Shown here: positions 24,023-30,387 of the stretch, piece by piece
How positions within the stretch are numbered: the first letter of the stretch is position 1
How the letters are laid out: every line of letters begins with the position of its first letter
Source: RGIG1934 sp964492545
Lineage (GTDB): Bacteria; Bacillota; Clostridia; Lachnospirales; Lachnospiraceae
Length of the DNA: 30,387 nucleotides
Assembly: GCA_964492545.1 (NCBI GenBank)
Contig: CAZBKO010000016.1
Coordinates: forward strand, 1 to 30,387
Direction of reading: 5' to 3'
Notes under the pieces: model-generated
What the model was told of the DNA's origin: nothing
Database searches by the model: none
What the model saw: the letters and a program-made list of their open reading frames with translations, nothing else
Made by a program: the position numbers and the translations under genes

Positions 24023-25411
24023 ATGAGTAGTACAGATAAAAAGTACGAAATTGATATGTGTAATGGACCTATTTTAGGAAAAATGCTGATGTTTGCAGTG
24101 CCCTTAATGTGTTCAAGCATGTTGCAGCTGCTGTTTAATGCTGCGGATATTGTAGTTGTTGGAAGATTTGCGGGAGAGAACTCCATGGCAGCAGTTGGTT
24201 CAAATACAGCACTGATTAATTTGCTGACCAACCTGTTTGTTGGATTGTCAATTGGTGCAAATGTACTTGTGGCAAGATGCTTTGGCGGAAGAGATGAGAA
24301 GGAACTTAAGAAAAGCGTGCACACTGCAATAACTCTTAGTATTTACAGTGGTATATTTTTGCTGATTATCGGTGTAATATTTGCAAAACAGATACTTATA
24401 CTGATGAATACACCGACAGATGTTCTGCCGCTGGCAACAGTATATCTTAGAATATATTTCCTTGGCATGCCTGCAACTATGATTTACAATTTTGGAAGTG
24501 CAATTTTGAGGGCAGTGGGAGATACAAAGAGACCGCTTTATTTTTTATTTGGTGCAGGAGTTGTCAATGTTATCCTTAACCTGATATTTGTTGTTTTGCT
24601 AAATATGGATGTGTCTGGTGTAGCTGTTGCGACAGTGGTATCGGAATGTATATCGGCAGCATTAGTTCTCAGATGCCTTATGAGAGAAAAAGGTGGAATT
24701 CGACTTTATCCAAAGGAACTAAAAATGGACAAAACAACATTTGTAAGAATACTTAAAATAGGCTTGCCTGCAGGCTTTCAGGGTATAGTATTTGCACTGT
24801 CAAATGTGGTAATACAGTCATCTATAAATGGATTTGGTGGTACGGTTGTGGCAGGTAATTCTGCAGCGGCGAACATAGAAGGATTTGTGTATTTTGGTAT
24901 GAATGCCTTTTACCAGGCCGCTATATCATTTACAAGCCAAAATATGGGCGCAGGAAAATATAAGAGAATTAACAAAATACTATTTGTATCACAGGCATGC
25001 GTCATTACGGTAGGTATAGTAATGGGTACCGGTGCTCTTGTATTTGGAAGACAGCTATTATCAATTTACTCGTCAAAGGCAGATGTCATTGATGCAGGAA
25101 TTGACAGACTGAGGGTAATTGCAAGAACATATGCACTCTGCGGGATTATGGATGTAATGGTTGGAATGCTAAGAGGCATAGGATATTCGATTATGCCTAT
25201 GATTGTCTCGCTAATTGGTGCATGTGGACTTAGATTATTGTGGCTGGCAACAGTATTCCAAATACCGAAATACCACACAATTGGAATAGTATATGCATCA
25301 TATCCCATAACATGGATAATAACATTTGGTGTACATATTTTGTGCTATGCTATCATTTGGCATAAGCTTAAGAAAAAACTTTTGAATAGACAGGTGATGA
25401 ATCAAATATGA
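24023..25411 (+). CDS. MATE family multidrug/metabolite efflux transporter
   Basis: A 462-residue integral membrane protein with about twelve helices in two MatE halves. It begins with the typical GPILGKMLMFAVPLM and NAADIVVVGRFAG, and the second half starts near residue 235 (ILKIGLPAGFQGIVFALSN). Family members export cationic drugs or metabolites using Na+ or H+; the substrate is unknown. It starts 14 bases after the rsmF frame and shares a 4-bp overlap (ATGA) with the following oxidoreductase, so both are one transcript. Confidence 0.9.
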   Translation: MSSTDKKYEIDMCNGPILGKMLMFAVPLMCSSMLQLLFNAADIVVVGRFAGENSMAAVGSNTALINLLTNLFVGLSIGANVLVARCFGGRDEKELKKSVHTAITLSIYSGIFLLIIGVIFAKQILILMNTPTDVLPLATVYLRIYFLGMPATMIYNFGSAILRAVGDTKRPLYFLFGAGVVNVILNLIFVVLLNMDVSGVAVATVVSECISAALVLRCLMREKGGIRLYPKELKMDKTTFVRILKIGLPAGFQGIVFALSNVVIQSSINGFGGTVVAGNSAAANIEGFVYFGMNAFYQAAISFTSQNMGAGKYKRINKILFVSQACVITVGIVMGTGALVFGRQLLSIYSSKADVIDAGIDRLRVIARTYALCGIMDVMVGMLRGIGYSIMPMIVSLIGACGLRLLWLATVFQIPKYHTIGIVYASYPITWIITFGVHILCYAIIWHKLKKKLLNRQVMNQI

Positions 25412-26358
25412 GAATAGGAATAATTGGAACAGGTAAAATAGCTGAGCTTTTTGTATCAGCAGTTAATAAGACACAGGATGCTATATGTAGTGCGGTTTTT
25501 AGCAGAAGCATTGAGAGGGCTGTTAAGTTTGCAGATGCCAATAATATTGAGAGTGCTTTTGATGATATGGAGAAATTTCTTAGCTCTGATATGTTTGAGG
25601 CCGTGTATATAGCAACACCAAACAGCTGTCATGCACCACAATCAATACAGGCTATGAAGGCTCACAAGCATGTGATTTGTGAAAAACCTATTGCTTCAAA
25701 TGCCATAGAGGCACAGCAGATGTATGAGGCAGCAGATGAGAACAACGTTGTTTTGCTGGAGGCAATGAGGCCTGTATTTGATCCGGGATTTAAGAAGATA
25801 TCAGAGCTTATTACATGCCTTGGAACCATAAGAAGAGTGTGCTTTTCAAAATGCCAGTATTCATCAAGATATGATAATTATAAAAAAGGAATTATTGAAA
25901 ATGCTTTTAATCCTGAACTGTCAAATGCAGCTGTTATGGACATAGGGGTGTACACAATTAACCCGATGATAAGCTTATTTGGAGCTCCAAAAAGCGTTGT
26001 GACTGATAGCATTTATTTAGAAAATGGCATGGAAGGTGAAGGGTCAGCAATACTAAAATATGACAATATGATTGGTGATGTTATGTATTCAAAGATAACA
26101 AATCAATTTCCGTGCTGTCAGATTATGGGTGAAGCTGGTATTATGAGTATAGATGAAATAGCAGATACCAGACATATTGAATTACTCTATAGAGACGGAA
26201 GAAGAGAAGTATTCGACATAGAGAAGTATGATAATAACATGGTGTATGAAGTCATGGAATTTGAAAATCTAATTAGCAATCATAATATTAATCATAAATA
26301 CAGATTTAATTCAATTGAGACAATGAGGGTTATTGATATTATAAGAATGGAGCAATAA
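25408..26358 (+). CDS. Gfo/Idh/MocA family NAD(P)-dependent oxidoreductase
   Basis: A 316-residue soluble enzyme. Its N-terminal Rossmann fold has GTGKIAELF (residues 6-14), an Ala-Thr-Pro segment (YIATPNSCH) and the family motif CEKPIASN, whose Lys is the usual catalytic residue. The C-terminal part (about 130-316) matches the GFO_IDH_MocA C-domain, with MDIGVYTINPMISLFG. It oxidises or reduces a sugar, inositol or related polyol; the exact substrate cannot be read. The start overlaps the MATE stop by 4 bp, and its stop overlaps the kinase 3 ATG by one base. Confidence 0.88.
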   Translation: MRIGIIGTGKIAELFVSAVNKTQDAICSAVFSRSIERAVKFADANNIESAFDDMEKFLSSDMFEAVYIATPNSCHAPQSIQAMKAHKHVICEKPIASNAIEAQQMYEAADENNVVLLEAMRPVFDPGFKKISELITCLGTIRRVCFSKCQYSSRYDNYKKGIIENAFNPELSNAAVMDIGVYTINPMISLFGAPKSVVTDSIYLENGMEGEGSAILKYDNMIGDVMYSKITNQFPCCQIMGEAGIMSIDEIADTRHIELLYRDGRREVFDIEKYDNNMVYEVMEFENLISNHNINHKYRFNSIETMRVIDIIRMEQ

Positions 26359-29317
26359 TGGGAAATGACATAGAGTCTTTTAGACGAAATTCAAAAGCTA
26401 TATGTGAAGATAATAGAAAAATACTAAAATACTAAAATACTATAATTTTCTCTTGGGAATAATACTTGTGTGTATTACAATCGGAAGTTTGTTTATGAGT
26501 TATTTTAGCGGGCTCACATTGATTTATATACTATACGCAGTTGTTAGTGCAGTTGAGTTGATTATTGTAAATACTAAAGCCGGAAAGTCAGAAAACATCA
26601 TTAAGCTTCTTGTTGTGATAGCTTATTTCAAGACATACAGCTTTTGCATTTTCTCGGGCATTATTTACAATATACATTCACCAATAATAACAATGTATGT
26701 GTTCTTTATTATGCTGCCGGTTATTTTTGTTGCGCCAAAAAGAGTAGTAGATATAATACAGATAATTGTTGCTGCTTCAGGAATTATCTGTACATATATT
26801 TATAAACCATATAGCATAGCAATTGGTGATATTATCTGCATAATTACATTTAGTATTATTGGGATGTTCATTGGCAGAGTGGTGGGTAATCTTAGAATTA
26901 ATTATATGGATAGTGTTTTTAGTCATGAAAGAAAAGAAATTGAACTTAATGAAATCAGTAATGCACTTAAGATAGAGAAGGAAAGAACCAGTCTTGCCCT
27001 GTCAGCAGTTACAATATATATTTGGACATATAATATTGAGACAGGTGAATATTTAGAACAAAATGAATATGCAAGGAAAAATGGTTTTGATGCCATTAAC
27101 AGAGGTGGATATCATGTGGTAATAGATAAGGGATATATTTTACCTGAGAGCATTAATGAGTATATGAGGATACATGAGGAGATAGCCAATGGTGCTAAAC
27201 GTTCAAGTGCTGAAATACATTTCAATAATACTCTTGTAAAATGCAATTGGCTCAGAATTACATATTCAGCAATTAATAATACAGAGGGAAGCCCAAAAAT
27301 AGCAGTGGCCATAGCGGAAGATATTACACAAGAGCATATTAATAAATATAAATATGAGCAGAGCATCAAGCTGGCAGCAAAAGAAGCAGATCCAGGCAAC
27401 AGATCAGCATTTATCATGGATATGTCAGACGGAAGAATAAAGGAGTGGATTAAGCACAGCGATTATACAGGCGTAGATGAACAAAAAGAAAATTACTGTG
27501 ATTTGTACAATAGTGTATTGGAGCATGTAGTTGAAGCTGACAGAGATAGATTTTGTGAAGCTCTGAAATTTGAAAATATGTGCAAAACAGCGGGAGCGGG
27601 AGAAGAAAATTTATCAATAGTTTTCAAAATAAACGGTAAAAAGGATAGAGTTGTGTATTTGCGTGTAAGTGCAAATTTCATAACTAATCCAATACAATGC
27701 GAAGTTATGGGTGTTGTGTCAGCAATGGATGTGACAGATGAGATTGAATCACAAATACTGGTACAAAAGATAACGGATATAGAATTTGATTTTATATCAA
27801 TAATTGATGTGTTTTCTAAAGAGTATAAGGTTGTTACAGTGAGCAGTGGTGAATCCAAATTCAAGATTGGAAGACGTCTTGATTATTCCAACGAGATAGA
27901 CTACATTGTAAATAACAATATATTGTCGGAGGATAGGGAAAATGTAAAAAGATATATGCAGCTGGAATATATTGTTGAAATGCTTGAAAACAATGAAACA
28001 TATTATTTTACATATGGAATGTATGGAAAAAATGGAAAAATACTTAGAGAGAAAATGCAGTATGCTTATCTTGAAGGCACATCAGGTAAAATCATAATGT
28101 ACAGAACTGATATTACAGATATGTATGAATCAGAGAAAAAGCATTTTGAAGAAATAAAAGCAGCACTGGAAGAAACACAGCTTGCAAATGAGGTAAAGAC
28201 TAATTTCTTATCACAGATGAGCCATGATTTAAGAACGCCTATGAATGGAATTATTGGAATAACCTCACTTCTTCTCAATATGTAGAATTTACCGGAGGAT
28301 GTGGTTAACAAATTAAATCAGCTATCTGATTCAGGTAGATTTCTGCTAAGCCTGATAAATGACACCCTGGATATGAATAAAATAGACAGTAAGCAGATGA
28401 AACTGATAAAAAGCAATGTTAATTTATATGATGTTGTAAATAATCTTATATCATTTAGCAGCGTTCAGATTAAAGATAAAAATCAAGACTTTGTTTTGGA
28501 AAATAATATTCAAAGGGATGTATATGCTGTTGGTGACAGGGTAAGAATTCAACAGATTTTGCTGAATATTCTTTCAAATGCAGTTAAATTTACTCAGGAA
28601 AATGGAAAAATAAGATTAAAAGCAGAAATTATTGCCAATGATAACAACAGGATTAATCTAAAGGTTATGATTGAAGACAATGGTTTTGGTATGAGTGAAG
28701 AATTTTTACCACATATTTTCGATGTGTTTTCACAGGAACGAAGATAAATTACATCCTATTATGTGGGATCAGGTCTTGGAATGTCAATAGTAAAGAGCCT
28801 TGTTGATATGATGGATGGTCATATAGAAGTGAGAAGCCAGCTTACTAAGGGAACTACAGTTATTGTTGAAATTCCATTGGAGGCTGCAGGAGCAGATAAT
28901 AAAAAAGAACAGATAAGGGTGGACACGGGCAAGCTTGAGGGTAAGAGGATTTTACTCTGCGAAGATCATGAACTCAATCTGGAGATTGCAAAACAGATAC
29001 TTGAGATGAAACATATGAGGGTTGATACCGCTGTAAATGGAAAAGAAGCCGTTGATAAGTTTGTGGAGTATCCTGATGGCTATTACGATGCAATACTTAT
29101 GGATATTAGGATGCCGGTTATGGACGGACTAACAGCAACAGAGAATATAAGAGCCATAGGCAGTGATTATGCCGTGTATATACCCATAATTGCAATGAGT
29201 GCAAATGCTTATGCTGATGATGTTGATAAATCCACCAGAGCCGGAATTAATGAACATTTGTCAAAACCTGTAGATCCAGAGCTGATATATACAACATTAG
29301 CTGAATATATCTTGTAA
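26358..29317 (+). pseudogene. Hybrid histidine kinase 3 (multi-TM, PAS-like repeats, HisKA, HATPase, REC), broken three times
   Basis: ATG 26358 overlaps the oxidoreductase stop (TAATG). After 24 codons the frame reaches TAA 26433-26435, created by a third copy of AAAATACT at 26418-26441. With two copies it would read NRKILKYYNFLLG and join the frame that runs to 29317. That frame encodes a membrane region of about six helices, two or three PAS-like segments (about 160-590), the H-box SHDLRTPMNG, TAG at 28283-28285, HATPase (LSNAVKFT, DNGFGM), TAA at 28745-28747, then GSGLGMSI and a REC domain (LMDIRMPVMDG, IAMSANAY, LSKPV). Everything outside the three lesions is well conserved, which suggests recent loss. 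It was probably a membrane sensor kinase. Confidence 0.82.
26418..26441 (+). repeat. Three perfect tandem copies of an 8-bp unit
   Basis: AAAATACT repeated exactly three times inside codons 21-28 of kinase 3. Copy number sets the reading frame: two copies join the start to the main frame, three copies give a stop. This is a slippage-prone tract. Confidence 0.9.
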
Positions 29318-29385
29318 AATTGCACAAAACCTGCTTTTCCATATTTTGCAAAGTTCACAAAGATAAGCAAATAAAGGAAAAGAGC

Positions 29386-29414
29386 TTACAATTATGATTA
29401 AATTCTGTTATACT
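29386..29414 (+). promoter_or_regulatory. Extended -10 promoter upstream of carD
   Basis: TATACT (29409-29414) is preceded by TGT (extended -10), with a weak TTACAA -35 at 29386-29391 and a 17-base spacer. The start is near 29421, before the hairpin at 29431-29466. Confidence 0.5.
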
Positions 29415-29430
29415 ATAAGTACTTTAGATG

Positions 29431-29466
29431 AACTCGTTTCACTTTTTATGTAACGAGTTTTCTTTT
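29431..29466 (+). terminator. Hairpin with U-run in the carD leader
   Basis: AACTCGTT (29431-29438) pairs with AACGAGTT (29452-29459) around a 13-base loop, followed by TTCTTTT. It either ends transcripts from kinase 3 or attenuates the carD transcript, since the predicted promoter lies upstream of it. Confidence 0.65.
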
Positions 29467-29518
29467 AAGCGGGAAAAATGGCTTTGGAACTGTTGTAAAA
29501 CAAAAAAGGAGATGTCGT

Positions 29519-30031
29519 ATGTTTAGTGTAGGAGAATATATTATTTATGGCAATAGTGGTGTATGTATTGTTGATAGCGTTGGAAAGCTGGATATGTCAG
29601 GAATGCCTAAGGATAAGGATTACTATACTTTATCACCATTATATTCCAAGGGAAGTAAAGTGTTTACACCAGTAGATAATGATAAGATTGTTATGAGGCC
29701 AGTGCTTGGAAAGCAGGAAGCCTTAGAACTTATAGATGGAATGGCTCAGACAGAGGTTCTGTGGATACCAGATGAGAAGAAGAGAGAGAATGAATACAAA
29801 GATGCTATTAGGACTTGTGCCCCAGACCAAATGGTTAGAATAATCAAGACAATATATATAAGAATACAGTCGAGAATGGCAGAGGGAAAGAAGATTACAG
29901 CAAGTGATGAAAAGTATTTTCATAATGCTGAGGAAAAGCTTTATGGAGAGCTGGCAGTCGCATTAGACATGGAGAAGGATAAGGTTAAGGAGTATGTGGT
30001 TGATAGAGTGAATGCTATGACCACTAGTTAG
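29519..30031 (+). CDS. carD: CarD/CdnL family RNA polymerase-binding regulator
   Basis: A 170-residue protein. The N-terminal CarD_CdnL_TRCF domain (about residues 1-65) has VGEYIIYGNSGVCIVDSV and the five-stranded barrel pattern with YYTLSPL and KVFTPVDN; a helical C-terminal domain (about 75-165) follows. CarD binds the RNA polymerase beta subunit and stabilises open promoter complexes, chiefly at rRNA-type promoters. AGGAG sits about 7 bases before the ATG. A sigma factor gene starts 9 bases after its stop, so the two initiation factors are co-expressed. Confidence 0.88.
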   Translation: MFSVGEYIIYGNSGVCIVDSVGKLDMSGMPKDKDYYTLSPLYSKGSKVFTPVDNDKIVMRPVLGKQEALELIDGMAQTEVLWIPDEKKRENEYKDAIRTCAPDQMVRIIKTIYIRIQSRMAEGKKITASDEKYFHNAEEKLYGELAVALDMEKDKVKEYVVDRVNAMTTS

Positions 30032-30040
30032 GATAATAAT

Positions 30041-30387
30041 ATGGACATCGAAATAATAGAACCATCAGAACAGGAATTACAGGCTGTGAAAGAGGATATA
30101 TCTTCCGAAGAAGATAATAAGATAATTGATAATGAAGCAAATGTTGAAGATTCAGTGAGGTCATATCTTAAGCAGATTGGAAACATTCCGCTGCTTTCTA
30201 AGGAGAGTGAAATAACTCTTGCAAAGCAGATAGAGAGTGGAGATGAGAATGCAAGAGAGAAGATGACTAATTCCAATTTAAGACTTGTTGTGAGTGTGGC
30301 TAAGAAGTATGTACAGTCAAGCAACATGACATTTCTTGATTTAATTCAGGAAGGCAATATTGGACTTATGAAGGCTGTTGAGAAATA
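30041..30387 (+). CDS. Sigma-70 family RNA polymerase sigma factor, 5' part (runs off the window)
   Basis: 115 codons are visible. An acidic N-terminal tail of about 35 residues (no full region 1.1) leads to region 1.2 (DSVRSYLKQIGNIPLLSKESE) and region 2.1-2.2 (NLRLVVSVAKKY, FLDLIQEGNIGLMKAVEK), which match RpoD/SigA-type primary sigma factors. The short N-terminus could also fit a primary-like group 2 factor. GGATAAT lies before the ATG, 9 bases after carD. Confidence 0.85.
   Translation, partial: MDIEIIEPSEQELQAVKEDISSEEDNKIIDNEANVEDSVRSYLKQIGNIPLLSKESEITLAKQIESGDENAREKMTNSNLRLVVSVAKKYVQSSNMTFLDLIQEGNIGLMKAVEK

Noticed and set aside
26418..26441. CRISPR-like repeats
   Set aside because: The units are 8 bp with no spacers, a simple tandem repeat.
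14793..29317. Stop-codon reassignment (recoded genetic code) explaining the interrupted kinases
   Set aside because: TAA, TAG and TGA each interrupt a gene, yet each is also used as an ordinary terminator nearby, and other lesions are frameshifts. Selenocysteine or pyrrolysine insertion also does not fit Gly or neutral positions.

Overview
The window looks like chromosome from a low-GC anaerobic Firmicute, most likely a Lachnospiraceae member (Roseburia/Lachnospira/Butyrivibrio relatives). This is inferred from the AT-rich codon use, strong GGAGG-type ribosome binding sites, many large multidomain hybrid histidine kinases, an NADP-type meso-diaminopimelate dehydrogenase, a FeoB-associated Cys-rich peptide, a TetM-like GTPase fused to a YacP/NYN nuclease, and a CarD gene directly before a primary-type sigma factor. 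I see no transposase, integrase, CRISPR array, rRNA or tRNA.

Layout: (1) 1-5.6 kb: the end of azlC and azlD (branched-chain amino acid export), a membrane GGDEF protein, the trkA-trkH potassium uptake pair, and a convergent DUF2798 membrane gene with a structured leader. (2) 5.8-6.9 kb: ddh with its own promoter and terminator. (3) 7.0-14.3 kb: a tight gene run of hybrid histidine kinase 1, a membrane glycerophosphodiesterase, DUF554, a Y-family DNA polymerase and a YolD-like protein. (4) 14.3-17.6 kb: a DtxR-type metal regulator divergent from hybrid kinase 2. (5) 17.7-22.5 kb: a P-loop kinase-like protein, a FeoB-associated peptide, the TetM-like/NYN fusion and a convergent ClC family gene. 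(6) 22.6-29.3 kb: a broken rsmF-type rRNA methylase, a MATE exporter, a Gfo/Idh/MocA oxidoreductase and broken hybrid kinase 3, all closely packed. (7) 29.5 kb to the end: carD and the first third of a sigma-70 gene.

Two things stand out. First, all three hybrid histidine kinases are interrupted: kinase 1 by a one-base deficit in an A7 run at codon 7, kinase 2 by TGA inside its H-box, and kinase 3 by an extra copy of an 8-bp tandem repeat plus TAG and TAA codons. The rsmF gene also carries TAG plus a frameshift, while the transport and housekeeping genes between them are intact. This is either selective decay of sensory genes, slippage-based switching at the two repeat tracts, or assembly error; raw reads would decide. 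Second, the 861-residue GTPase-nuclease fusion joins a ribosome-A-site-binding translation factor fold to a YacP/Rae1-like RNase domain, which suggests a ribosome-associated mRNA surveillance enzyme rather than tetracycline resistance. A branched RNA element ending in a U-run upstream of the DUF2798 gene is a further unexplained candidate regulator.
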